Origin: Sideroxyarcus sp045866275
GTDB lineage: Bacteria; Pseudomonadota; Gammaproteobacteria; Burkholderiales; Gallionellaceae
NCBI GenBank assembly: GCA_045866275.1
Contig: BAAFRX010000025.1
Span: 1-27,031, forward strand
Length of the DNA: 27,031 nt
Reading direction: 5' to 3'
Part shown: positions 1-7,930 of the stretch, piece after piece
How the letters are laid out: every line of letters starts with the position of its first letter
How positions within the stretch are numbered: the first letter of the stretch is position 1
Made by a program: the position numbers and the translations under genes
Notes under the pieces: model-generated
Database searches by the model: none
What the model was told of the DNA's origin: nothing
The model's input: the letters and a program-made list of their open reading frames with translations, nothing else

Positions 1-118
1 GCCCGCAGGCAGAAGTCCAGCTTGCAACAAGGCCGGATATAAGACTGCAGCCGATTTCTGGTTTTACCAAAACACGACAAATCTCTTGCTAAACCGGGAG
101 GCGTCCATATAGGAAATC

Positions 119-697
119 ATGGCAGCCAAACCGGGCGAAAGAAAATTACAGATTCTGCAGGCCATTGCCGAGATGCTGGAGCAACCGAAAGGCGAAAAGA
201 TCACCACGGCCGCTCTGGCGGCGCGGCTGGATCTGTCCGAGGCGGCTCTGTACCGCCACTTCGCCAGCAAGGCGCAGATGTACGAAGGGCTGATCGAGTT
301 CATCGAGCAGACCGTGTTTGGACTGATCAACAAGATCACCACGGAAGAAAAAGACGGGCTGAAGCAGGTCGAGCAGATGCTGGCCATGCTGCTCCGTTTC
401 GCGCAGAAGAACCGCGGCATGACGCGGGTGCTGATCGGCGACGCGCTGGTGAACGAGAACGAGCGCCTGCAGCTGCGCATCAACCAGTTCCTCGATCGCG
501 TGGAAACCACGCTCAAGCAGGCGCTGCGCATCGCCGCGACGCAGGGTGCGCTGCACGCGGAAACAGACGTTGGGGCGCAGGCCAACCTGTTGCTGTGCTT
601 CGTCATCGGGCGCTGGACCCAGTTCGGCAAGAGCGGTTACGCGCGCGACCCGATGGAACAATGGCCGCAACAATGGGCGCTGCTTTCTCGCATGTAA
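119..697 (+). CDS. slmA: Nucleoid occlusion factor SlmA (TetR family)
   Basis: A 192-residue TetR-fold DNA-binding protein. In the known family SlmA binds specific chromosomal sites and blocks FtsZ ring assembly over the nucleoid, acting in the cytoplasm. The N-terminal helix-turn-helix is visible at about residues 30-52 (TTAALAARLDLSEAALYRHF), with the typical SlmA start 'KPGERKLQILQ' and C-terminal 'FVIGRWTQFGKSG'. Length is close to the E. coli protein (198 aa). The start ATG has an AGGAA ribosome site at 111-115. Only 10 bp separate its stop from the DAHP-synthase-like gene, so the two may be cotranscribed. Upstream (1-118) no gene can be supported. A generic TetR regulator is the alternative, but similarity to SlmA runs over the full length. 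Confidence 0.9.
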   Translation: MAAKPGERKLQILQAIAEMLEQPKGEKITTAALAARLDLSEAALYRHFASKAQMYEGLIEFIEQTVFGLINKITTEEKDGLKQVEQMLAMLLRFAQKNRGMTRVLIGDALVNENERLQLRINQFLDRVETTLKQALRIAATQGALHAETDVGAQANLLLCFVIGRWTQFGKSGYARDPMEQWPQQWALLSRM

Positions 698-707
698 GGA
701 AATCGAA

Positions 708-1823
708 ATGATCTTGATACTTTCCCCCGGCACCCGTACCGACAGCGCCGAATACCGGCAATTGTCCAATCATCTGGCGACCTTGCAGGGTGTGCAGGTG
801 CGCGTCCACAGCGAACACGGCATTGAGCAGACGCTGACCGAGTTGTATCTCATTGGCAATACTAAATCGCTTGATCCGACCGATATGCAGGCGCTGCCCT
901 GTGTGGAGCGGGTGGTGCGCGTGTCGCAGGAATACCGTGTGCTGGGGCGGCACAAGGACGATAGCCGTCCCGCCTATTTCGATTACAACGGCGTGCGCTT
1001 CGGTCAGGACACGCTGCACGTTTTCGCCGGTTTGTGCGCGGTCGACAACGCCGAACACGTCGAGATCATGCTGCGCGCCCTGCGCGACAACGGCCAGGTC
1101 TGCACGCGCATGGGCGCGTACAAGCCGCGCACCAGCCCGTATGCATTCCAGGGGCACGGCAAGGCATGCCTGCCTTATGTGTTCGAGCTGGCGGGAAAAT
1201 ACGGCATCAAGGTGATTGCCATGGAGATCACGCACGAATCGCACCTGGATGAAATCAACGCGGCGCTGCACCAGACCGGACATCCGACCGGGGTGATGTT
1301 GCAGATTGGCACGCGCAACACGCAGAATTTCGAGTTGTTGAAGATCGTCGGGCGCCAGACGGAAATGCCCATCCTGCTCAAGCGCGGGTTCGGCATCACG
1401 CTCGACGAGTCGCTGAACGCCGCGGAATATCTGGCATCGGAAGGCAACCGCAACGTGGTGTTTGGCTTGCGCGGGATGAAGACCAACATGGGCGATCCGC
1501 ATCGCAATCTGGTCGATTTCGCGCATGTGCCGGTGGTCAAGCGCCTCACCCGGATGCCGGTGTGCGTCGATCCTTCGCACTCGGTCGGCAGCCGTGCCGC
1601 CTCGCCCGATGGCATCCTCGACGTGATGCACGTCACCGCGCAGGGCGTGCTGGCGGGGGCGAACATGGTGCTGGTGGACTTTCATCCCGCGCCGACGCAG
1701 GCGCTGGTGGACGGGCCGCAGGCCTTGTTGCTGAAGGAGTTGCCGCACTTCCTGGAAGACTTGCAGATCGCGCGCGAGGCCTATTTGCGGCGGGTGGCGC
1801 TGGCGAAGAAGTATCCGGAATAA
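708..1823 (+). CDS. DAHP synthase-like aldolase (class I-beta, divergent)
   Basis: A 371-residue protein of the 3-deoxy-7-phosphoheptulonate synthase class I-beta layout: a ferredoxin-like N-terminal domain (about 1-85) followed by a TIM-barrel that condenses phosphoenolpyruvate with an aldose phosphate (erythrose 4-phosphate in the shikimate pathway). The PEP-binding KPRTSP (139-144), QIGTRN, LLKRGF and DPSH (His291) motifs are present. Several usually invariant places differ: AGPCS(V/I)E reads AGLCAVD (Cys110 kept), CERG reads FGLRG (252-256), and the metal-ligand Glu in the usual EVHP is Asp324 (VDFHP). These changes make true DAHP synthase activity likely but not certain. The start at 708 is chosen because AAGGA at 696-700 lies 7 bp upstream; an open frame further upstream lies inside slmA and looks like a shadow. 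Confidence 0.75.
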   Translation: MILILSPGTRTDSAEYRQLSNHLATLQGVQVRVHSEHGIEQTLTELYLIGNTKSLDPTDMQALPCVERVVRVSQEYRVLGRHKDDSRPAYFDYNGVRFGQDTLHVFAGLCAVDNAEHVEIMLRALRDNGQVCTRMGAYKPRTSPYAFQGHGKACLPYVFELAGKYGIKVIAMEITHESHLDEINAALHQTGHPTGVMLQIGTRNTQNFELLKIVGRQTEMPILLKRGFGITLDESLNAAEYLASEGNRNVVFGLRGMKTNMGDPHRNLVDFAHVPVVKRLTRMPVCVDPSHSVGSRAASPDGILDVMHVTAQGVLAGANMVLVDFHPAPTQALVDGPQALLLKELPHFLEDLQIAREAYLRRVALAKKYPE

Positions 1824-1842
1824 GGCGGTCATTCTGCCCGGG

Positions 1843-1871
1843 TTGCAGCCCCAATTAAAAGCCGCTATATT
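1843..1871 (+). promoter_or_regulatory. Sigma70-like promoter of the leuA leader
   Basis: A -35 hexamer TTGCAG (1843-1848) and a -10 hexamer TATATT (1866-1871) are separated by exactly 17 bp. Predicted transcription start is about 1878-1879, which coincides with the ATG of the small leader ORF. This is read from sequence only. Confidence 0.6.
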
Positions 1872-1878
1872 CCCGCCC

Positions 1879-1962
1879 ATGCACTTTTCACACTCCATCT
1901 CGCAGTCGCATTCCACCTTCAGCCTGCTTGCGGCGCTGAAGCTGCGCGCACGCGCAAACTAA
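1879..1962 (+). CDS. Putative leuA leader peptide, 27 aa, apparently leaderless
   Basis: A short ORF of 27 codons in the gap between the DAHP-synthase-like gene and leuA. Its first half is rich in Ser and His; the second half carries four Leu codons within seven (LLAALKL), then RARAN and a stop, 75 bp before the leuA start. The promoter at 1843-1871 would start the mRNA at or next to this ATG, so it would be translated without a Shine-Dalgarno sequence. Leader peptides with clustered Leu codons are a known device for leucine-responsive control of leu genes. No U-rich terminator follows, so classical attenuation is not directly shown. Coding is inferred from position and codon content. Confidence 0.5.
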   Translation: MHFSHSISQSHSTFSLLAALKLRARAN

Positions 1963-1989
1963 ACCCACCCCCACAAGCATCAAGACAGG

Positions 1990-2010
1990 CGGCTCGGTTG
2001 GCGTGAGCCG
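1990..2010 (+). promoter_or_regulatory. Hairpin in the leuA 5' region
   Basis: A 6-bp stem CGGCTC / GAGCCG with a 9-nt loop lies between the leader ORF stop and the leuA ribosome site (CGGAG, 2028-2032). No T-run follows, so it is not a canonical terminator. It could be one of several alternative structures responding to ribosome position on the leader. Confidence 0.35.
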
Positions 2011-2037
2011 TGGATGAACCATTGCGACGGAGCAAAC

Positions 2038-3573
2038 ATGACTGACAAATTGATTATTTTCGACACCACCTTGCGCGACGGCGAGCAAAGCCCCGGCGCC
2101 TCCATGACCAAGGAAGAGAAGTTGCGCATCGCGCGCCAGTTGGAAAAACTGGGCGTGGATGTGATCGAGGCGGGTTTTGCGGCGGCCAGCCCCGGCGATG
2201 CGGATGCCATACACAGCATCGCCAAGGTCATCGAGCGTTCCACCGTATGTTCGCTGGCGCGTGCCAGCGAGAAAGACGTGCGCGCCGCGGGCGAGGCGAT
2301 CAAACCGGCCAAACACGGACGCATCCATACCTTCATCGCGACTTCGCCCATCCACATGCAACACAAGTTGCGCATGGCACCGGACGAAGTGGTGGCGCGT
2401 GCCGTGCAGGCGGTGCATTGGGCGCGCGAATATACCGACGATGTGGAGTTCTCCGCCGAGGACGCGGTGCGTTCGGATATGGATTTCCTGGTGCGCATCT
2501 TCACGGAGGTCATTCGGGCGGGGGCGACCACGCTCAACGTGCCGGACACGGTGGGTTACAGCCTTCCGGTGTTGTGGGGGGAGCGCTTCAAACAACTGAT
2601 CGCGCGCGTACCCAATGCGGACAAGGTGATCTGGTCCACGCATTGCCACAACGACCTGGGTATGGCTTCGGCCAACTCGCTGGCGGCGGTGATGAACGGT
2701 GCGCGCCAGGTGGAATGCACCATCAACGGCCTGGGCGAGCGCGCGGGCAATGCGGCGCTGGAAGAAGTGGTGATGACGATCAAGACACGGCGCGACATCT
2801 TCACCTGCGACACCGGCATCGACACCACGCAGATCGTGCCAACATCCAAATTGGTGTCGAGCATCACCGGCTATCCGGTGCAGCCGAACAAGTCCATCGT
2901 CGGCGCGAATGCCTTTGCGCACGAGTCGGGGATCCACCAGGACGGGGTGCTCAAGCACCGCCAGACTTACGAGATCATGCGCGCCGAGGACGTGGGTTGG
3001 GGCGCGAACAAGATGGTGATGGGCAAGCACTCGGGGCGCGCCGCGTTCCGCGCGCGTTTGCAGGAACTGGGCATCGTGCTGGACGGCGAAGCAGCGGTGA
3101 ACGCCGCCTTTGCGCGGTTCAAGGATCTGGCCGACAAGAAGCACGAGATCTTCGACGAGGATTTGCAGGCGCTGGTGAGCGAAGGCGAAGTGGCGCAGGT
3201 GAGCGAACATTACCGCCTGGTGGCGATGGGTGCCCATTCCGAAACCGGTTCATCGCCCGTGGCGCGCGTGGTTCTGAACGTCGGCGGCAAGGAACAGCAG
3301 GCCGACGCGCAGGGGGGCGGCCCGGTGGACGCCACGTTCAAGGCCATCGAAGCGATCGCTCACAGCGGCACCGAGTTGCTCTTGTACTCGGTCAACAACA
3401 TCACCAGCGGTACCGATGCGCAGGGCGAAGTGACGGTGCGCCTGGCCAAAGGGGGGCGGGTGGTCAACGGGCAGGGCGCGGATACCGACATCGTGGTGGC
3501 GTCGGCCAAGGCGTATCTGAACGCGCTGAACAAGATCCAGGCCGGATTGCAACGTTCGCATCCGCAACTCTGA
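2038..3573 (+). CDS. leuA: 2-isopropylmalate synthase
   Basis: 511 residues. It catalyses acetyl-CoA + 2-oxoisovalerate to 2-isopropylmalate, the first committed step of leucine synthesis. The catalytic HMGL-like TIM barrel begins at once with DTTLRDGEQSPG (residues 9-20); the metal-binding HCHND is at about 202-206, the GLGERAGNA motif follows, and a C-terminal LeuA dimer/allosteric domain spans about 370-511, where leucine feedback acts in this family. The start at 2038 is preferred over an in-frame ATG at 2014 because it begins exactly at the family's conserved N-terminus and has CGGAG five bases upstream. It is probably controlled through the leader ORF and hairpin upstream. No other leu genes are adjacent. 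Confidence 0.97.
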   Translation: MTDKLIIFDTTLRDGEQSPGASMTKEEKLRIARQLEKLGVDVIEAGFAAASPGDADAIHSIAKVIERSTVCSLARASEKDVRAAGEAIKPAKHGRIHTFIATSPIHMQHKLRMAPDEVVARAVQAVHWAREYTDDVEFSAEDAVRSDMDFLVRIFTEVIRAGATTLNVPDTVGYSLPVLWGERFKQLIARVPNADKVIWSTHCHNDLGMASANSLAAVMNGARQVECTINGLGERAGNAALEEVVMTIKTRRDIFTCDTGIDTTQIVPTSKLVSSITGYPVQPNKSIVGANAFAHESGIHQDGVLKHRQTYEIMRAEDVGWGANKMVMGKHSGRAAFRARLQELGIVLDGEAAVNAAFARFKDLADKKHEIFDEDLQALVSEGEVAQVSEHYRLVAMGAHSETGSSPVARVVLNVGGKEQQADAQGGGPVDATFKAIEAIAHSGTELLLYSVNNITSGTDAQGEVTVRLAKGGRVVNGQGADTDIVVASAKAYLNALNKIQAGLQRSHPQL

Positions 3574-3631
3574 TCCCCGGATTCAAAACCGGCTTTTCTT
3601 GATGGTTTCCCAAAAACGGATCTGGGACGGG

Positions 3632-3653
3632 TCCGGTTTTACCGGATTATTCT
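3632..3653 (+). terminator. Weak candidate terminator after leuA
   Basis: A 5-bp stem TCCGG / CCGGA with a TTTTA loop is followed by the T-rich stretch TTATTCT. It lies 59 bp past the leuA stop, between leuA and the convergent ankyrin gene. The short stem makes this a low-confidence call. The rest of 3574-3799 shows nothing clear. Confidence 0.3.
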
Positions 3654-3799
3654 GGTTGAGCAAAATGGCGTATGTGTGCCGCTGTTTACCCCGGTAAGGG
3701 GGCATGCGGGCTGGTCACCGCCGAACGAACGGTTTGCAGGCAACCCGGTCGAGTTTGGTCGGCGCCGCCACTCCGCTTTGGTGCCGGACTGTGGCACGG

Positions 3800-4453
3800 T
3801 CAGGAATGGCGCATGAAACTCTTTTCATGCTGGTAGAGAATTTCGGTTGTCCTTGGGAATTTCTTTTGGGCGAGCGCAATCTCCAATGGCGTCAGTCCGT
3901 TCGCATCCCGAACATGGCAGTCCGCGCCGTGCTCGATCAGAAACTTCACGATATCGGGATATCCTTTTGCCGCGGCGAGATGTAATGGCGTTGTGTCTTG
4001 CTGAACAAAGTTCACACTCACGTTCATGGCTAACAGGCTGCGCACGGTTGCCTGATCACCTTTCGCGATGGCGTCCAGCATCGCCTGACGCCCATCAATG
4101 AATTCTGTAGCGGGAGCGGTTTTATCGGTTGGCAATAACCTGGCCACGCGGTTTAGCAACGTAATTGCAATCAGCATGCCGAGCGATATGATCAGCGCGC
4201 CCTGACTGATGCCCAGCTCGGAGGCCAGCTCGGAGGGAATATTTGCACCAATCGCCAGAATTGAGATTGTCAACAACAGCAATACTTGGAGGTAGCGGAA
4301 CATCGCTACCACGACCAGGGTGGACAGTGAAGCTAACAAGATCCTTCTGTCAACCATTCCGCCCAGAACGTAGTCTGGAAGATTGGCGAGAAAACTCATT
4401 GCCGCTGCTGCCAACAGTACCAGTACTTCGCCAGGTTTAAAGTTTATTTTCAC
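3800..4453 (-). CDS. Membrane-anchored ankyrin repeat protein
   Basis: 217 residues from a GTG start at 4453, preceded by AGGGG (4459-4463) six bases upstream; a longer frame reaches an ATG at 4528 but its extra residues look non-coding. The N-terminal half holds about three hydrophobic membrane segments (residues about 8-30, 36-68 and 84-108), followed by a soluble tail with about two to three ankyrin repeats (TPLHLAAAKGYPDIVKFLIEHGAD, then GLTPLEIALAQ). Ankyrin repeats bind proteins, so the tail may recruit a partner to the inner membrane. Its function is unknown. It converges on leuA and has no obvious operon partner. Confidence 0.7.
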   Translation of the reverse strand: MKINFKPGEVLVLLAAAAMSFLANLPDYVLGGMVDRRILLASLSTLVVVAMFRYLQVLLLLTISILAIGANIPSELASELGISQGALIISLGMLIAITLLNRVARLLPTDKTAPATEFIDGRQAMLDAIAKGDQATVRSLLAMNVSVNFVQQDTTPLHLAAAKGYPDIVKFLIEHGADCHVRDANGLTPLEIALAQKKFPRTTEILYQHEKSFMRHS

Positions 4454-4891
4454 GATAACCCCTCGTTGTCGATCAATGAAAAAGGCTGTTGCGACACCCC
4501 ATGGGTGGGTACTGCGAATATTGAGCACGATGGAATTGAGGCGCCACCGCTTTCCGCCGCAACACGTAACATCGGAAAACCCGCGTCAGTTTAAAACCAG
4601 CGGGCTCCACTTGTCTTGGTTTGACCTTTCAGGCCAGAGACTTTGCCCGCGCTGTGCAAAAGGTGAATCTTTAACCGTCTCCCTTTGTCGTGATACACCG
4701 GAAAAACGGGTTGCCACGCTCGCATAAATTCAGGGTTGATACAAGCTGAATCTTCTGGTTGCAGGGTTTGCTTGACGCAAAATTCGCGCAACGATTCGTT
4801 TGTCGCCCCCCGGGGTGCAGCAAGGTGGGGGAACGACCCGGAGCGGAGTGGACTTTCATTTTTCGGGGTGGCCCGCTTCGCACCAGAATCG
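4454..4891. other. Gap of 438 bp without a supportable gene
   Basis: Several short overlapping frames occur on both strands, but none has a convincing ribosome site, domain or codon pattern. A 5-bp inverted repeat CCCGC/GCGGG brackets a run GTTTAAAAC near 4580-4605. A stretch around 4805-4880 is rich in G/C runs (CCCCCCGGGG, GGTGGGGG). It may be decayed mobile-element DNA or an untranslated region of the ankyrin gene; I cannot assign it. Confidence 0.4.
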
Positions 4892-5578
4892 TTAGTGTGG
4901 ATCGCCCCAGTGTTGCGACAAAAAGTGGCGTACTTCAGCAAGATCGTGAGGTGAGGATGGGAAGTTGTGCCGCACAAGCTTTTCGTCCCTACGCACATCA
5001 TAGCCGTCGCAATCTATGCCGATTAGCAGACCTTGCTGGGCGGTCTTCCGTGAGGCGTTGATCTGGTTGAGCAAGGTGTCCTCGTCTGCCACCGGTGTGT
5101 AGCCGCGGACATCGTATTCAGCGCCCGTGATCCAATGGATATCCCCGAATCCGCCTATGTATCTTAAGGCGTGCGGGACGATGCGGAAAAACGAAAAATC
5201 CGGCATGGAAAAATACGGCTCCGCTTCGGGGAAATAACGCAAATAGCGTTTGCCACACCGCTCGCGGTCCGGGTCGAACACGGCATGGCCGACCACGGTG
5301 ACTCTTCCCTGCGTCTGAATCTGTGGCGCTTCCTGGTTGTGAGTGACGAGGCTGACGCGCGAATCACCAAGGATGTTGCGGGTGTGTTCTGCAAGGCCGC
5401 TGATCAGCAGAAGCAGACTGCCGTCGTGATCCACCAGATACGGGGTGATCGAGGCAAAGGGATGGCCGTCGAATTTCTTCGACAGCGTGCCCAATGCGCC
5501 GTAACGATGGCTGCGCAACAGTTGGCGCGCGCTGCGCGGATTGGCTTGGGTGGGGATTTTGTCGGGTATCATGGGCAC
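4892..5578 (-). CDS. HugZ-like pyridoxamine-phosphate-oxidase-fold protein
   Basis: 228 residues. The N-terminal split-barrel fold (about 14-150) has the features of the HugZ/PNPOx-like superfamily: ARQLLRSHRYGALGTLS, HPFASITPYLVDHDGSLLLLISGLAEHTRN and RVSLVTH. A C-terminal region of about 150-228 resembles the DUF2470-like tail of haem-utilisation members (GIDCDGYDVR). Members bind haem or flavin and are linked to haem breakdown or iron acquisition, but no iron-uptake genes are nearby, so a general FMN/haem role is as likely. The start ATG at 5578 lies 5 bp from the divergent brkB-like gene; a second ATG at 5572 is possible. Confidence 0.78.
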   Translation of the reverse strand: MPMIPDKIPTQANPRSARQLLRSHRYGALGTLSKKFDGHPFASITPYLVDHDGSLLLLISGLAEHTRNILGDSRVSLVTHNQEAPQIQTQGRVTVVGHAVFDPDRERCGKRYLRYFPEAEPYFSMPDFSFFRIVPHALRYIGGFGDIHWITGAEYDVRGYTPVADEDTLLNQINASRKTAQQGLLIGIDCDGYDVRRDEKLVRHNFPSSPHDLAEVRHFLSQHWGDPH

Positions 5579-5583
5579 ATTGT

Positions 5584-6816
5584 ATGAAGTCGTTAGTGGA
5601 TATGAAACGTTTATTTCAGGATGTGGTGGATGTGCTGCATTTCCTGCGCTTCGTGATCGTGCGCTTGCGCCAGGATCGCTGCGCGGAGATGGCGGCCAGC
5701 CTGACCTTTACCACCCTGCTGTCGCTGGTCCCCTTGCTGACCATCATGCTGACCGTGTTCACCGCATTCCCGGTGTTCAGCGACCTGGCGACGAGCTTCA
5801 AATCCTTTCTGTTGTCGAATCTGGTGCCGGAGACCGGCGGCCGGATGATCTCGCGCTATGTGGAGCAGTTCGCCGAAAGTGCGTCGCGCCTGACTGCGTT
5901 GGGGATCGCTTTTCTCGGGGTGACCGCCATGTTGCTGATGCTGACCATCGACAATGCGTTTCACCGGATTTTTCGCGCATCGAGGCAGCGCCGGATGCTG
6001 CAACGGGTGCTGGTCTATTGGGCGGTGATCACGCTGGCGCCATTGCTGGTGGGCGCCAGTCTGTCACTGACCTCATGGTTGGCCGGGTTGACACCCGGCT
6101 ACGGCGGGCGGGTCTCGGCATTTGGCGCGGGCGTTCTGAAATTATTTTCCATCGTGCTGACCAGCGCCGCTTTCACGCTCTTGTTCCGGGTGGTGCCGAA
6201 TCGCTATGTGCCAATCAGTCACGCCATGATCGGCGGGGTGATTGCGGCGATCGCCTTCGAGGCGATGAATCGGGGCTTCGCCCATTACATCACGCAATTC
6301 CCGACGTACAAACTGGTGTACGGCGCATTTGCCAGCCTGCCGATCTTTTTGTTGTGGATCTACCTGTCCTGGCTGATGCTGTTGTTTGGCGCGATCATCG
6401 CCGCCGCCATTCCGCATTGGCGCAGCCGCCACGCCTTGAGAATCGATCAGGCCGCAAAATTGTATTTTGCCCTGCATATCCTGAAAGAAATGGACCAGGG
6501 TATGCAGAACGGGCAGGTGCACGGTCTGCCTGAACTCTCGCGCGAACTGCATCTCGGTTACGAGGAGGTGGAAGCCATCATGGCGCAACTGGTCAAGGCC
6601 GGGATCGTCGGCAAGCTGTCCGAATCCGGCTGGGGGTTGCTGCGGTCGCCGGAGCGCATCCCGGTTTCCGAGCTGACGCGCCTATTCCTGCTCGATGTGA
6701 ATGCATTGCCGGAACAGCCGGCCGACAGCGAGGTGCGGCAATGGTTTGCCAGGCTGGATAAATGCGTGGCTGCCGCGCAGGGGCAGACCCTGCGCGATAT
6801 CTGGCAGCGCGGTTGA
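5584..6816 (+). CDS. YihY/BrkB family inner membrane protein
   Basis: About 410 residues, with the family's signature start (RLRQDRCAEMAASLTFTTLLSLVPLLTIML) and five to six membrane helices up to about residue 280 (VLVYWAVITLAPLLVGASL, ISHAMIGGVIAAIAFEAMNR, LPIFLLWIYLSWLMLLFGAIIAA). A cytoplasmic C-terminal extension of about 130 residues follows, with a winged-helix-like segment (LSRELHLGYEEVEAIMAQLVKAGIV). The family was once misnamed RNase BN; its true function is unclear. ATG 5584 has GGG eight bases upstream; ATG 5602 is an alternative. It is divergent from the HugZ-like gene. Confidence 0.88.
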   Translation: MKSLVDMKRLFQDVVDVLHFLRFVIVRLRQDRCAEMAASLTFTTLLSLVPLLTIMLTVFTAFPVFSDLATSFKSFLLSNLVPETGGRMISRYVEQFAESASRLTALGIAFLGVTAMLLMLTIDNAFHRIFRASRQRRMLQRVLVYWAVITLAPLLVGASLSLTSWLAGLTPGYGGRVSAFGAGVLKLFSIVLTSAAFTLLFRVVPNRYVPISHAMIGGVIAAIAFEAMNRGFAHYITQFPTYKLVYGAFASLPIFLLWIYLSWLMLLFGAIIAAAIPHWRSRHALRIDQAAKLYFALHILKEMDQGMQNGQVHGLPELSRELHLGYEEVEAIMAQLVKAGIVGKLSESGWGLLRSPERIPVSELTRLFLLDVNALPEQPADSEVRQWFARLDKCVAAAQGQTLRDIWQRG

Positions 6817-6890
6817 GGTTGTCTGCTCGCGTCTTTTGGGTTTTAATGCCCGCCCCCGCAGGAACAGTGGTTGATAAATGAGGAGCAGGA

Positions 6891-7460
6891 ATGAAGTATC
6901 TTGAAAGTTTATTCGAGGGCGCGCTGTGGAACAGCCGCTTTGTGATTCTGACGGCCGTGGTCGGCAGTCTGCTGGCCGGGTTTGCCATTTTTTACATGGC
7001 CACCGTTGATGTCGTTTTCCTGTTCCAGCATGCGTTGCATTATGCCGATGCCTCCATGACCGAGGAATTGCGCAAGGCCTTGCACGACAGCACGGTGTCC
7101 CATATCGTCGAAGTGGTGGACGGTTATTTGCTGGCGACCGTGATGCTGATCTTCTCGCTGGGGCTGTATGAACTGTTCATCAGCGACATCGACCAGGCGC
7201 ATGGCAGCCGCGCTTCCAGCAAGATATTGGTGATCAGCAATCTGGACGACCTGAAATCGCGTCTCGCCAAGGTGATCTTGATGATCATGATCGTGACCCT
7301 GTTCGAGGAGGCCCTGGGCATGGCGATCGAAGCCCCGATCGACCTGGTATATTTCGGTGCGGCCATCGCGCTGATTTCGCTTGCGCTGTACCTGACGCAT
7401 GCGTCCGACGGGCATGCCGTAGCGGCAGAGGCCGGCACCGACGGCAAGGATCCGCATTGA
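6891..7460 (+). CDS. YqhA family (UPF0114) membrane protein
   Basis: 189 residues with about four hydrophobic helices: residues about 17-38, 75-100 with SLGLYELFISDID, 118-140 and 147-165. The motif GLYELFISDID with 'SSKILVISNLDDLKSRLAKVI' is typical of the UPF0114/YqhA family, whose role is not known. A strong GAGGAG site at 6881-6886 precedes the ATG. Its TGA overlaps the ATG of the thioredoxin-like gene by one base, so the two are translationally coupled. This pairing suggests a shared membrane or redox-related role, which is an inference. Confidence 0.85.
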   Translation: MKYLESLFEGALWNSRFVILTAVVGSLLAGFAIFYMATVDVVFLFQHALHYADASMTEELRKALHDSTVSHIVEVVDGYLLATVMLIFSLGLYELFISDIDQAHGSRASSKILVISNLDDLKSRLAKVILMIMIVTLFEEALGMAIEAPIDLVYFGAAIALISLALYLTHASDGHAVAAEAGTDGKDPH

Positions 7461-7921
7461 TGCGTTGGCCGGCGCGCGTGCTCGGGGTTTTGCTGCTTGG
7501 CACAACAACGATTGCCAGTGCGCAGTCCTTCGTTTTTCAGGACATGCAAGGCCAGCCGCAACGGCTGGCCGACTATCGCGGCAAGTGGGTGCTGGTGAAT
7601 TTCTGGGCGACCTGGTGTCCGCCCTGTCTGGAAGAGATACCCGATCTGGTCGATCTGCACCGCACGCACAGCAAAAAGGATTTGGTGGTGATCGGCATTG
7701 CCCTTGATTCCAGCGAGAAATCAGTGCGCCAGTTCGTCAACCGTTTCAAGGTGAACTACCCTGTCGTCGTGGGGGATTATGACCAGGCCGAACAGGTAGG
7801 CGAGGTGACGGTGCTGCCCACTTCGTATCTCTACAATCCGCAAGGCGAGTTGGTCAGCTACCAGCAGGGAATGCTCACGCGCGACAGCGTCGAGTCTTAT
7901 ATCAGCGGCAACCATCCCTGA
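7460..7921 (+). CDS. TlpA/ResA-like periplasmic thioredoxin-fold protein
   Basis: 153 residues with an N-terminal signal sequence (ARVLGVLLLGTTTIASAQ, cleavage after about residue 22) and a thioredoxin/AhpC-TSA fold. The redox-active motif is WCPPC within VNFWATWCPPCLEEIP (about residues 50-56), and the cis-proline loop appears as VLPTSYL. The family reduces disulfides in periplasmic proteins such as cytochrome c maturation apoproteins. The start ATG shares a base with the upstream TGA; a TTG one codon earlier is less likely. It follows the YqhA-like gene in the same operon. Confidence 0.87.
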   Translation: MRWPARVLGVLLLGTTTIASAQSFVFQDMQGQPQRLADYRGKWVLVNFWATWCPPCLEEIPDLVDLHRTHSKKDLVVIGIALDSSEKSVRQFVNRFKVNYPVVVGDYDQAEQVGEVTVLPTSYLYNPQGELVSYQQGMLTRDSVESYISGNHP

Positions 7922-7930
7922 CCGGGATTC

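Noticed and set aside
603..1916. 437-codon minus-strand open frame opposite the DAHP-synthase-like gene
   Set aside because: Antisense shadow of a GC-rich gene; rich in His/Arg/Gln, no domain, no ribosome site.
1888..3237. 449-codon minus-strand open frame opposite leuA
   Set aside because: Antisense of leuA, which is certain; composition is typical of a codon-bias shadow.
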